From: JANLVI01 sp031363915
GTDB taxonomy: Bacteria > Vulcanimicrobiota > Vulcanimicrobiia > Vulcanimicrobiales > Vulcanimicrobiaceae
Assembly (NCBI GenBank): GCA_031363915.1
Contig: JANLVI010000006.1
Coordinates: 10,470 to 74,469 of the forward strand
Direction of reading: 5' to 3'
Length of the DNA: 64,000 nucleotides
Of the stretch, positions 1 through 7,362 are shown one piece after another. The notes below the pieces were generated by a model. The model did not search any database and was not told where the DNA came from. It saw only the letters and a list, made by a program, of their open reading frames with translations. Both the position numbers and the translations under genes were made by a program. The first letter of the stretch is position 1, and the number at the start of each line of letters is the position of its first letter.

Positions 1-786
1 AGCGTCGCCTTCGACGGCGGCACCGCTACCGGCGAACCGACAGAAATTCTGGAGTCGCGGTTCATTCCGGGCTTTGCCTCGGGCATCGTCGGCATGAAGG
101 CCGGCGAGACCAAAGACATTACCGCGCACTTTCCCGATGACTACTCCAATACGGAGCTGGCTGGGAAGGACGCGATTTTCACGATCACCGTGCACGAAGT
201 CAAAGAGCCCGAAATGCCGGTCCTCGACGACGAATTCGTCAAACGCGTCGCGCGTCTCGACACGGTCGATTTACTCAAGACCGATTTGCGCCGCCGTCTC
301 ACCGAGCGCGTCAAAGAAAACGCTCGCCGTGCGCAGTCGCAGCAGATTCTGGATCGCCTGCTCGCAACGCACGAGGTTCCGTTGCCGGCCGTTCTCGTCG
401 AACGCGAGACCGAAGGTCTTATCGATGAGAGTAAACAGTACGTCAGCCGTTTCGGCACGACGTGGGAGCAGTATCTCGAGCAGAGCGGCAAGACCGAAGC
501 CGACGTGCGTGCCGAGTATGCGACCGAAGCCGAAAAGCGCGTGAAGACGACCCTCATCGTCGAAGCGATCGCCAAAGCCGAAGGCGTCCAAGCAACGCAG
601 GGCGATGTGGAAGCCGAGCTTGCTTCACTCTCCGCACAATACCAGCAGCCCCCGCAGCGGATCCTCGAAATGATGGGCCAAAACGTCGGAGCACTCGTCG
701 ACGGCGTCGTACGCACCAAAACCATCGATTTATTGATCGATCGGGCCAAGGTCGTCCCTGCGGCAACCAAACCGTCTGAAAAGTAG
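1..786 (+). CDS. tig: Trigger factor, 3' part (5' end outside window)
   Basis: Ribosome-associated chaperone and peptidyl-prolyl isomerase. The reading frame is open from base 1, so the N-terminal ribosome-binding domain and the start lie upstream of the window. The first visible residues are the end of the FKBP-like PPIase domain (motif FIPGFASGIVGMKAGETKDI). The helical C-terminal chaperone domain follows and runs to the TAG at 784-786. It is 75 bp upstream of clpP and on the same strand, the common tig-clpP-clpX order. The internal ATG at position 94 lies inside the PPIase domain and is not the start. The family assignment rests on the PPIase signature and the gene order. Confidence 0.95.
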   Translation, partial: SVAFDGGTATGEPTEILESRFIPGFASGIVGMKAGETKDITAHFPDDYSNTELAGKDAIFTITVHEVKEPEMPVLDDEFVKRVARLDTVDLLKTDLRRRLTERVKENARRAQSQQILDRLLATHEVPLPAVLVERETEGLIDESKQYVSRFGTTWEQYLEQSGKTEADVRAEYATEAEKRVKTTLIVEAIAKAEGVQATQGDVEAELASLSAQYQQPPQRILEMMGQNVGALVDGVVRTKTIDLLIDRAKVVPAATKPSEK

Positions 787-860
787 TCTCTTACCAATAC
801 GGGTCGCGGTCGCACGCGAACGGAAATCAAATCGGCGGCTTCGGCCGCAGAGGGAGTAGC

Positions 861-1487
861 ATGGGTCACCTGGTTCCGATGGTTGTCGAACAGAGCGCGC
901 GCGGCGAACGCTCGTACGACATTTATTCGCGCTTGCTTAAAGAACGCATCATTTTCGTGCACGGTCCGATCGACGACAGCATCGCAAGCCTCGTCATCGC
1001 CCAGTTGCTCTTCCTCGAGCGCGAAGACGCGGACAAAGACATCGATATGTACGTGAATAGCCCGGGCGGCAGCGTGACCGCGGGCCTGGCGATTTACGAC
1101 ACCATGCAGCTCATCAAGCCCGATGTGGCGACGATCTGCGCGGGTATGGCCGCCTCGATGGGCTCGATCCTGCTCACCGGTGGTGCCCAGGGCAAGCGGT
1201 ACGCCCTCCCCTACGCCAAGATTCTTATTCACCAGCCGTGGGTCCAGCAAGTGGGTGGTCAGGCGACCGATATTGAAATTCACGCTCGCGATCTGATCGC
1301 GACCCGTCGCAGCCTGGCTGGTATCTACGAAGAAACCACCAAGAAGCACGTGGACGTTATTCTCAAGGACATCGAGCGCGACTATTACATGACGGCCCAG
1401 GAAGCACTAGACTACGGCTTGGTGGACCACATCATCCGTAAAGAGAACCGGACCGTCACACCCAACAGTCCCACGACGTCACTCTAA
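861..1487 (+). CDS. clpP: ATP-dependent Clp protease proteolytic subunit ClpP
   Basis: Serine peptidase that forms the tetradecameric barrel fed by ClpX. The 208-residue length is normal. The catalytic triad is visible: Ser99 in GMAASMGS, His124 in ILIHQP and Asp174 in ERDYYM. The oxyanion-loop region NSPGGSVTAG is also intact. The N-terminus (MGHLVPMVVEQSARGERSYDIYSRLL) matches the family, and a purine-rich stretch (gagggag) precedes the ATG at 861. It is followed after 33 bp by clpX on the same strand, so the two are probably co-transcribed. Confidence 0.98.
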   Translation: MGHLVPMVVEQSARGERSYDIYSRLLKERIIFVHGPIDDSIASLVIAQLLFLEREDADKDIDMYVNSPGGSVTAGLAIYDTMQLIKPDVATICAGMAASMGSILLTGGAQGKRYALPYAKILIHQPWVQQVGGQATDIEIHARDLIATRRSLAGIYEETTKKHVDVILKDIERDYYMTAQEALDYGLVDHIIRKENRTVTPNSPTTSL

Positions 1488-1520
1488 TCCAAAGATACAC
1501 GAAGTCACTGCGGGGCGCGG

Positions 1521-2780
1521 ATGTTTCGATTCGGCGATGAAAAAGGTCAACTGAAGTGTAGCTTCTGCGGGAAGTCGCAGGAGCAGGTCCGCAAGTTGAT
1601 TGCCGGCCCCGGCGTGTACATTTGCGATGAGTGCATCGAGCTCTGCAACGAGATCATCGAAGAAGAGCTCTACAAGAACGTCGATGAGAACTTGCGGCTG
1701 CGGAATATTCCGAAGCCCAAGGAGATCAATCACATCCTCAACCAGTATGTGATCGGCCAAGAACGCGCGAAAAAAGCGCTTGCGGTTGCGGTCTACAATC
1801 ATTACAAACGCGTCAACGCCGGCGGCTCGACCGACGACGTCGAACTGCAGAAGTCGAATATCTTGCTCGTCGGTCCGACGGGTTCGGGCAAGACGTATCT
1901 CGCGCAAACGCTGGCGAAGATTCTCGACGTTCCGCTCGCGATGGCCGATGCTACCTCGCTCACCGAAGCCGGCTACGTCGGTGAGGACGTCGAGAACATT
2001 CTGCTCAAGCTCATTCAGGCCGCCGACTACGATGTCAAGCGCGCCGAAAAGGGCATCGTCTACATCGATGAGATCGACAAGATCGCTCGCAAGAGCGAGA
2101 ATCCGTCGATCACGCGCGATGTCTCGGGCGAAGGCGTGCAGCAGGCACTGCTCAAGATTCTTGAAGGCACGACGGCCAATGTTCCGCCGCAGGGCGGACG
2201 CAAACATCCGCACCAAGAGTTCATCCAGATCGACACGACCAACGTGCTCTTCATCTGCGGCGGTGCCTTCGACGGCCTCGAACGCATCATCGAAGGCCGT
2301 GTCGCGAGCAATTCGCTCGGCTTCCGTTCGAACCCCGAATCGAAGAAAGCGGATCGCACGGGTAAGCTGCTCGTCCAACTGATGCCCGAAGATCTGTTGA
2401 AGTTCGGTCTGATTCCGGAATTCATCGGCCGTTTGCCGATCGTCGTCACGCTCGACGCGCTCGACGAACTGGCACTGCGGCGCATCCTCGTCGAACCGCG
2501 CAACGCGCTCGTCCGCCAGTTCCAAAAGATCATGGCGATGGACGGCGTCGAACTTACGTTCACCAAAGAAGCCCTCGTCGCGATCGCAACGCGCGCCCAG
2601 GGTCGCAAGACCGGTGCCCGCGGCCTGCGCTCGATTCTCGAAGAAGTGATGCTCGATGTGATGTACGATCTTCCTAGCCTCACCGGCGTGAAGAAGTGCG
2701 TGATCAACAAAGAAGTGATCGAGAAGAAAGAAGAGCCGACGCTCATCTACGCCGACCGCCCGAAAGACCAAAGCGCATAA
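1521..2780 (+). CDS. clpX: ATP-dependent Clp protease ATP-binding subunit ClpX
   Basis: AAA+ unfoldase that recognises, unfolds and threads substrates into ClpP. The protein has 419 residues. The N-terminal zinc-binding domain carries C13, C16, C35 and C38. The Walker A motif GPTGSGKT is at residues 118-125, the pore loop GYVGED near 151, Walker B IVYIDEID near 179-186, and the C-terminal D2-small domain follows. It is the last gene of the tig-clpP-clpX run and ends just before a strong intrinsic terminator. All motifs are intact. Confidence 0.98.
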   Translation: MFRFGDEKGQLKCSFCGKSQEQVRKLIAGPGVYICDECIELCNEIIEEELYKNVDENLRLRNIPKPKEINHILNQYVIGQERAKKALAVAVYNHYKRVNAGGSTDDVELQKSNILLVGPTGSGKTYLAQTLAKILDVPLAMADATSLTEAGYVGEDVENILLKLIQAADYDVKRAEKGIVYIDEIDKIARKSENPSITRDVSGEGVQQALLKILEGTTANVPPQGGRKHPHQEFIQIDTTNVLFICGGAFDGLERIIEGRVASNSLGFRSNPESKKADRTGKLLVQLMPEDLLKFGLIPEFIGRLPIVVTLDALDELALRRILVEPRNALVRQFQKIMAMDGVELTFTKEALVAIATRAQGRKTGARGLRSILEEVMLDVMYDLPSLTGVKKCVINKEVIEKKEEPTLIYADRPKDQSA

Positions 2781-2781
2781 G

Positions 2782-2810
2782 AAAATGGCGGCCATACGGC
2801 CGCCATTTTT
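2782..2810 (+). terminator. Intrinsic terminator after clpX
   Basis: Perfect 12-bp stem AAAATGGCGGCC (2782-2793), loop ATAC, GGCCGCCATTTT (2798-2809), then T2810. It begins 2 bp after the clpX stop. Because A and T runs flank both arms it could also work on the other strand, but no minus-strand gene ends here. Confidence 0.93.
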
Positions 2811-2911
2811 CTATCACACCAAGGGAAGTAAATCCGAGGGCCGCGGTTGTCCTGGAAATAACGGACGTCTTGCCGAGATTCGTTAGCGAGCCGTAGCGGT
2901 ATACGTCGACT

Positions 2912-3136
2912 ATGGCTACGCATAAAGCAGTCCGACGCGGCGACCGCGTCACCTGGAACTCAGCGCAAGGCACGATCGAGGGGACGGTCGAGAAGAAGCT
3001 CATTGCTCCCACGGATATCAAAGGCCATCACGTCGCCGCAAGTCCGGAAAATCCGGAATATCTGGTAACCAGCGCAAACACCGGCGCGAAAGCGGCCCAC
3101 AAGCCGGGCGCGCTCAAGAAGAAGTCGGAGACGTAA
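2912..3136 (+). CDS. HVA1/DUF2945-like small protein
   Basis: A 74-residue basic protein. Its N-terminal half (RRGDRVTWNSAQGTIEGTVE) looks like the SH3/Tudor-like fold of the HVA1 (DUF2945) family. Proteins of that family also often end in a lysine-rich tail, seen here as ALKKKSET. The molecular function of the family is not established. The gene lies 131 bp beyond the clpX terminator and needs its own promoter; a weak candidate is TTGCCG (2870) with TAGCGG (2894), 18 bp apart. The next gene starts 1 bp after its stop, so the two are likely co-transcribed. Confidence 0.75.
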   Translation: MATHKAVRRGDRVTWNSAQGTIEGTVEKKLIAPTDIKGHHVAASPENPEYLVTSANTGAKAAHKPGALKKKSET

Positions 3137-3137
3137 C

Positions 3138-3413
3138 ATGCGCATGTCCTATGAGTACCGCTTCCATCGCATGAACGTTCACGGCGGAGATGTTGCGCCG
3201 GACGCAACACTCGATCTCCTTGGGTCGCAAGGCTGGCAGATCGTCGGGGTTACGACGATCGCCGACGGGCTCGTTTGCGCTTTACAGCGCGTGCTCGAAG
3301 CCGATCAGGCGCTGCCCGATAGCGGAACGCTCGCGGCGGCGCTTGTCGAACCGCTCGCCGTGCCAAATGACCTGGAAGAACCGTCGCGTGCGATGACGCC
3401 CAGCGAAGGCTGA
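3138..3413 (+). CDS. Small hypothetical protein, DUF4177-like
   Basis: A 91-residue protein. The first ~50 residues (YEYRFHRM..., LDLLGSQGWQIVGVTT, LVCALQR) have the pattern of DUF4177-like proteins, short beta-alpha-beta domains with a G-W-x-hydrophobic core. The last 40 residues are acidic and proline-containing and look disordered. There are two in-frame ATGs (3138 and 3144); either could be the start. The gene follows the HVA1-like gene by one base, which suggests translational coupling. Function unknown; the DUF4177 link is by pattern only. Confidence 0.6.
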   Translation: MRMSYEYRFHRMNVHGGDVAPDATLDLLGSQGWQIVGVTTIADGLVCALQRVLEADQALPDSGTLAAALVEPLAVPNDLEEPSRAMTPSEG

Positions 3414-3490
3414 GCCGGCTCGAGCGCTTACCTGAGCGCGCACTGTTCGACGGCACGGGTGTACGATCGTCGAGCAAGAAGGCGCACCGC

Positions 3491-4675
3491 ATGACCAGCG
3501 CTATGATCGATTTGGTGTGCCCGAAATGCGATGCGCGTTATAACGCCGACGAACGTCGTCAGCTATGCGGTGTGGAGGGCGCGCCCCTCCTCGTCCGGTA
3601 CGACCTCGCGACTGCCGCGAAAACGATGACGAAGACCTCGCTATTGAGTCGCGAGCCGAGCATGTGGCGCTACACCGAACTCTTGCCCTTACGCGATCCA
3701 TCGGCGCGGGTGTCGCTCGGAGAGGCGATGACGCCGATCGTCGATCTCCCACGCCTCTCGAAAAAGTACGGGATCGCGCTTTCGCTCAAAGACGAGTCAT
3801 TGCTTCCGACTGGGAGTTTCAAAGCACGCGGTGCGGCGGTCGGCGTTTCGCGCGCGCGCGAACTCGGCGTGACCGAGCTTGCCATGCCGACGAACGGCAA
3901 TGCCGGCGGCGCGTGGGGCGCATACGCGGCGCGCGCGGGGATTCGCGCGCACGTCATCATTCCGCAGGGCGCCCCCGCGGTGAATCGGCTCGAAGCCGTC
4001 ATGACCGGTGCTGATGTTCGGTTGATCGACGGGCTTATCAGCGATGCGGGACGTGTCGTTGCAAAAGAAGTTGCCGAATACGGTTGGTACGATGCCTCAA
4101 CGCTCAAAGAACCCTATCGCATCGAGGGGAAGAAGACGATCGGCCTGGAGCTTGCCGAGCAGTTCGGGTGGAACGTGCCCGATGCGATCGTCTATCCCAC
4201 CGGCGGCGGCGTCGGCCTCATTGGGATTGATAAAGCGTTGCGCGAACTACACGCGATGGGCCTCATTGGACCGCGTATGCCGAAGATGATTGCGGTGCAG
4301 GCTAGCGGATGCGCGCCGATCGTCAAAGCGTTCAACGAGGGTGCAAAAGAATCGGTGATGTGGCCGAACGCGCACAGCATCGCATTCGGCGTCAACGTTC
4401 CCAAAGCGCTCGGTGATTTTCTGGTCCTCGAATCCATCGCGCGCACGGGCGGTGCGGCGGTTGCCGTCGACGATGATGAACTGCTGGATCGCCAGCGCGA
4501 AATCTCCGCGACTGAAGGCGTCTTTGTGTGTCCCGAAGGCGGCGCGATTCTTGCCGGAGCGCTCGCGCTCTTGCGTGCGGGCATTATCAAAGCCGGCGAA
4601 CGTGTACTTCTCATTAATACGGCGACCGGGCTCAAGTATCCGGATATTCCGTATCAGATGCCACCGTTCGTCTAG
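3491..4675 (+). CDS. thrC: Threonine synthase (first of two)
   Basis: PLP-dependent fold-type II enzyme that would convert O-phosphohomoserine to threonine. It has 394 residues. A short N-terminal ribbon keeps C10, C13 and C26 but has lost the fourth cysteine of the usual pair of CxxC motifs. The PLP lysine is K111 in TGSFKARG. The substrate and phosphate loop TNGNAGGAWG and the glycine-rich PTGGGVG loop are present. A second threonine synthase lies at 40268 in a thr operon, so this copy may be a paralogue with a different substrate or role. It stands alone between small genes and the aroF regulatory region. ATG 3503 is an alternative start. Confidence 0.85.
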   Translation: MTSAMIDLVCPKCDARYNADERRQLCGVEGAPLLVRYDLATAAKTMTKTSLLSREPSMWRYTELLPLRDPSARVSLGEAMTPIVDLPRLSKKYGIALSLKDESLLPTGSFKARGAAVGVSRARELGVTELAMPTNGNAGGAWGAYAARAGIRAHVIIPQGAPAVNRLEAVMTGADVRLIDGLISDAGRVVAKEVAEYGWYDASTLKEPYRIEGKKTIGLELAEQFGWNVPDAIVYPTGGGVGLIGIDKALRELHAMGLIGPRMPKMIAVQASGCAPIVKAFNEGAKESVMWPNAHSIAFGVNVPKALGDFLVLESIARTGGAAVAVDDDELLDRQREISATEGVFVCPEGGAILAGALALLRAGIIKAGERVLLINTATGLKYPDIPYQMPPFV

Positions 4676-4826
4676 CTCGATCCCTTACGGCTCAAAGCAG
4701 CTCACCGGGGCACCGCGTGGGACGTCGATTCGGGCGGCCTTTACGTGTTCTGCAAAGGCAAAGACGGCTCGCGGCAGCGCGCTGCCGGAAACGGCGATTC
4801 GAAAATCGACCTCTGATTTGGGCGAA

Positions 4827-4860
4827 ATGTGTGGGTCGCTCTTGACAGCGACCCACACAT
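4827..4860. repeat. 14-bp perfect inverted repeat enclosing the aroF -35 element
   Basis: The arms ATGTGTGGGTCGCT (4827-4840) and AGCGACCCACACAT (4847-4860) are perfectly complementary and separated by CTTGAC. The TTGACA hexamer proposed as the -35 box spans the loop and the first base of the right arm. No T-tract follows, so it is a poor terminator for the upstream thrC gene. An operator for a dimeric regulator, or a cruciform, is more likely; no protein is identified. Confidence 0.7.
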
Positions 4861-4871
4861 CCCGGTAGGCT
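4842..4871 (+). promoter_or_regulatory. Predicted aroF leader promoter
   Basis: Perfect -35 TTGACA (4842-4847), 18-bp spacer, -10 TAGGCT (4866-4871). The expected start of transcription (about 4878-4879) coincides with the ATG of the leader peptide, so the transcript would be leaderless or nearly so. The same 18-bp spacing occurs at the metY leader promoter in this window. Confidence 0.65.
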
Positions 4872-4878
4872 CTGCGTA

Positions 4879-4941
4879 ATGAACGCGAAGTGGTTTAGCT
4901 CCTGGTATCTTACGTCGCTCCAACGGGTCGGCGCCGGTTAG
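4879..4941 (+). CDS. Aromatic leader peptide upstream of aroF
   Basis: A 20-codon ORF reading MNAKWFSSWYLTSLQRVGAG then TAG. Residues 5-10 contain two Trp, one Phe and one Tyr, the three end products of the pathway opened by DAHP synthase. It sits between a strong promoter and a T-tailed hairpin directly ahead of aroF, the arrangement of a ribosome-mediated attenuator. It has no Shine-Dalgarno sequence; the predicted transcription start falls on its ATG, so leaderless initiation is likely. Stalling at Trp/Phe/Tyr codons would be expected to prevent the terminator from forming. The role is inferred from layout and codon content. Confidence 0.8.
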   Translation: MNAKWFSSWYLTSLQRVGAG

Positions 4942-4976
4942 CGTTTTCTCACTTCTTCGATAACGATCTTGAGAAC

Positions 4977-5008
4977 AAAGCTGCCCGCCGATGCGGGCGG
5001 CTTTTTTT
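4977..5008 (+). terminator. Attenuator hairpin ahead of aroF
   Basis: A 12-bp stem (4977-4988 with 4993-5004, one G-T pair), loop CGAT, followed by a T-run through 5008. It lies 35 bp after the leader peptide stop and 25 bp before the aroF ATG, so it can only regulate read-through into aroF. A competing antiterminator is not obvious; CGGGT at 4924-4928 could pair with GCCCG at 4983-4987, but weakly. Confidence 0.85.
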
Positions 5009-5033
5009 ATTCCCTCCACAGGAGCTTCGACCG

Positions 5034-5873
5034 ATGATCTCCCCTTGTGACCCCTGGACCCCGTCCCTCTTGCCGGCGAGCGCCGAGCAGTGGCCGCTCG
5101 TTGCGCGTCGCGGCGAGGAATCCACGCTCGTGCACGTCGGTGATGCAGTTTTTGGGGGCGAGGACTTTGTCGTGATCGGCGGGCCGTGTTCCGTAGAATC
5201 ACCGGCGCAAATCGATGCAGCCGCGGCGAGCGTCGCGCGTTCGGGCGGCCAGCTGCTGCGCGGCGGGGCGTTCAAGCCGCGCACCAGTCCGTACGCCTTC
5301 CAGGGACTGGGTTGGGAGGGTGTCGACTTGCTGGCCGCCGCCGGACGCCGCTACGGGCTGCCGGTCGTGAGCGAAGTGATGTCGATCGACCAAGTCGATC
5401 GCATGGCGAAATCCATCGACGTGCTGCAAGTCGGCGCGCGCAACATGCAAAACTTCGATCTGCTGCGCGCCGTCGGCCGTTCGCACCGGCCGGTTCTGCT
5501 CAAACGTGGCATGAGTGCGACGCTCGATGAACTGCTGTGCGCTGCGGAATACATCGTGAATGAAGGCAACAAAAATGTCATCCTGTGCGAGCGCGGCATT
5601 CGCACGTTTGAAACATCGACACGGAATACGCTGGACCTCGGCGCGATCGTGGTGCTGCGCGAGCGCACGCACTTGCCGATTATCGTCGATCCCTCGCATG
5701 CGGTGGGCGTGCGACGTTGGATTCCGCCGCTGTGCCGCGCCGCACGGGCCGTCGGCGCGCACGGCTTGATGATCGAGGTGCATCCCGAGCCGTGCGAGGC
5801 GCTCTGCGACGGCGACCAAGCCCTCGACCTCGAGGACTTCGCCGCAGTCATGGCATCGCTTACGCGACGCTGA
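5034..5873 (+). CDS. aroF: 3-deoxy-7-phosphoheptulonate (DAHP) synthase, type I-beta core
   Basis: Condenses phosphoenolpyruvate and erythrose 4-phosphate in the first step of the shikimate pathway. It has 279 residues. Motifs of the beta subfamily are present: IGGPCSVES, GGAFKPRTSPYAFQG, QVGARNMQN, LLKRGM and DPSHAVG. Family members with feedback control often carry an N-terminal ferredoxin/ACT-like domain. Here only ~40 residues precede the core, so that domain is absent or reduced. Control therefore probably lies in the upstream leader-peptide attenuator. AGGAG at 5020-5024 precedes the ATG by 9 bp. The last 14 bp overlap the end of convergent metY. The other shikimate genes aroC, aroK and aroB are 12 kb away. 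Confidence 0.95.
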   Translation: MISPCDPWTPSLLPASAEQWPLVARRGEESTLVHVGDAVFGGEDFVVIGGPCSVESPAQIDAAAASVARSGGQLLRGGAFKPRTSPYAFQGLGWEGVDLLAAAGRRYGLPVVSEVMSIDQVDRMAKSIDVLQVGARNMQNFDLLRAVGRSHRPVLLKRGMSATLDELLCAAEYIVNEGNKNVILCERGIRTFETSTRNTLDLGAIVVLRERTHLPIIVDPSHAVGVRRWIPPLCRAARAVGAHGLMIEVHPEPCEALCDGDQALDLEDFAAVMASLTRR

Positions 5874-7176
5874 GTTCGCGCCGGAACGATTCGGTTGCGG
5901 CGAATGCTTGCGCGAGGTCCGCAACCAGATCGTCGGCATCTTCGATCCCGACCGAGAGCCGCACGAGATCCGGCGTCACGCCCGCCTCGATTTGTTCGAC
6001 GACCGTGAGCTGTTGGTGCGTCGTCGTTGCGGGGTGGATCGCGAGGGACTTCGCATCACCGACATTCGCAAGCAACGAGAAAAGCTTGAGCGCATCGATG
6101 GACGCTTTCGCTGCGGCAGCGCCCCCTTTGACGCCGAACGTGAGGATCGCACCTTGCCCTTTTGGCAAGTATTTTTTCGCAAGCGGATGTGCGCGGTCGC
6201 CTTCGAGCCCCGGATACTGGACCCAGACGACTTCATCTCGGCTCTGCAAGAACTTCGCGACGCGCAGGGCGTTTCTCGAGTGACGCTCGACGCGTAAGCC
6301 GAGCGTCTCGAGGCCCTGGAGAAGAAGCCAGCCATTGAAGGGTGAGAGCGACGAACCGAGGTCTCGCAGCAGTTGCACGCGTGCTTTGACGATGAAGGCA
6401 AGGTTCCCGAACGAGGCCACGTAGCGCACGCCGTGATACGAGGGATCGGGCTCGGTGAGGTCGGGGAACATCCCCGATGCGGCCCAATCAAAGTTGCCGC
6501 CGTCGACGATCACGCCGCCAATGGTCGTCCCGTGCCCGCCGATAAATTTTGTCGCCGAATGGGTGACGATGTTCGCGCCGTACTCGATCGGATTGCATAG
6601 ATACGGCGTCGCAAGCGTGTTGTCGACGATGAGCGGGATCTGCGCTTCGTGCGCGATTGCGGCGACCGCTTCGATGTCCAGCACGTCGACTCTGGGATTG
6701 CCGATGGTCTCGGCAAAAATCGCCTTCGTGTTGGGTTTGATCGCGTTCTTGAAATTCGCGAGTTTGCCGGGGTCGACGAGCGTCACCTCGATGCCGAATT
6801 TCGGCAGCGTGTGGACGAATGCGGAGTGTGTCCCGCCGTAGAGCGAGGCCGAGCTAACGATGTGATCGCCCGCGCGAGCGATATTTAGAATCGCAAAGAT
6901 GTTTGCCGCTTGACCGGAGGCAACCGCAAGCGCCCCGACGCCGCCTTCGAGCACGGCGAGCCGCTGTTCGAGCACGTCGTTCGTCGGGTTCATGATGCGT
7001 GTGTAGATGTTGCCGAACTCTTGGAGTCCGAAGAGACGCTCGGCGTGTGCCGTATCGTCGAAGGTGTAGGACGTCGTCTGATAGATCGGAACGGCGCGGG
7101 CTTTCGTCGTGGGGTCGCCGCTGTGACCGCTGTGAATCGCTGCGGTATCGAACTTGTAAGCGTGCTCGTCGGACAT
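5860..7176 (-). CDS. metY: O-acetylhomoserine sulfhydrylase (aminocarboxypropyltransferase)
   Basis: PLP enzyme of the Cys/Met metabolism family. It makes homocysteine (or methionine) from O-acetylhomoserine and sulfide (or methanethiol). It has 438 residues. The PLP lysine is K210 in THSATKFIGGHG; the substrate loop SLYGGTHSAF and the cofactor region ASGQAANIFA are visible. The start is set at the ATG ending at 7176 (MSDEHAYKFDTAAIHSG), where family similarity begins. The open frame continues upstream only through the regulatory leader. Upstream lie a promoter, a Thr/Met/Cys-rich leader peptide and a T-tailed hairpin, so expression is probably attenuated. The 3' end overlaps aroF by 14 bp. 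Confidence 0.93.
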   Translation of the reverse strand: MSDEHAYKFDTAAIHSGHSGDPTTKARAVPIYQTTSYTFDDTAHAERLFGLQEFGNIYTRIMNPTNDVLEQRLAVLEGGVGALAVASGQAANIFAILNIARAGDHIVSSASLYGGTHSAFVHTLPKFGIEVTLVDPGKLANFKNAIKPNTKAIFAETIGNPRVDVLDIEAVAAIAHEAQIPLIVDNTLATPYLCNPIEYGANIVTHSATKFIGGHGTTIGGVIVDGGNFDWAASGMFPDLTEPDPSYHGVRYVASFGNLAFIVKARVQLLRDLGSSLSPFNGWLLLQGLETLGLRVERHSRNALRVAKFLQSRDEVVWVQYPGLEGDRAHPLAKKYLPKGQGAILTFGVKGGAAAAKASIDALKLFSLLANVGDAKSLAIHPATTTHQQLTVVEQIEAGVTPDLVRLSVGIEDADDLVADLAQAFAATESFRRELSVA

Positions 7177-7211
7177 GATGTTCCTCGCTTGTGAGTGGCG
7201 AAAGATTGGTG

Positions 7212-7250
7212 AGAAAAAGAAACCCCGCAACCGGTGTTCGGTGCGGGGCT
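7212..7250 (-). terminator. Attenuator hairpin ahead of metY
   Basis: Read on the minus strand, GCCCCGC...GCGGGG forms a stem (7243-7248 with 7223-7228), extended by CGG/CCG (7239-7241 with 7231-7233) and one A-T pair around a single bulge. A T-rich tract (7222 down to 7212) follows. It lies 29 bp after the leader peptide stop and about 35 bp before the metY start, so it should control read-through into metY. Confidence 0.8.
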
Positions 7251-7277
7251 TCGTTTGTTCGGTTGCTGCGGTTGCTG

Positions 7278-7355
7278 CTAGCCGACGAAAACCCGACACC
7301 GATCCATAATGGTGGTGCACGTGCAGGTCATCGTTGTCATGCGGGCAGTGGTCAT
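7278..7355 (-). CDS. Thr/Met/Cys-rich leader peptide upstream of metY
   Basis: A 25-codon ORF ending in TAG. The first 17 residues are MTTARMTTMTCTCTTIM and the total holds 8 Thr, 4 Met and 3 Cys. These are amino acids of the aspartate/sulfur pathways that metY serves. It lies between a TTGACA promoter and a T-tailed hairpin upstream of metY, matching the architecture at aroF. A second in-frame ATG (7340) would give a 20-codon peptide. No Shine-Dalgarno is seen, and the predicted transcript begins only a few bases before the first ATG. Ribosome-mediated attenuation is inferred. The alternating Thr-Cys codons are partly a short ACC/TGC/ACG pattern, so chance composition is possible. Confidence 0.7.
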   Translation of the reverse strand: MTTARMTTMTCTCTTIMDRCRVFVG

Positions 7356-7362
7356 ATGTGCC

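Noticed and set aside
1479..2795. Minus-strand open frame of 438 codons opposite clpX
   Set aside because: Pure antisense of ClpX, whose motifs are all intact on the plus strand; no independent start or family.
4676..4820. Protein-like translation in frame after the first thrC stop
   Set aside because: About 46 codons in frame with thrC read plausibly, but there is no start codon or ribosome binding site and the thrC stop is at the normal place.
5860..7320. Longer form of metY starting near 7320
   Set aside because: The extra N-terminal residues are translated from the leader region containing the attenuator hairpin; family similarity begins at MSDEHAYKFD (7176).
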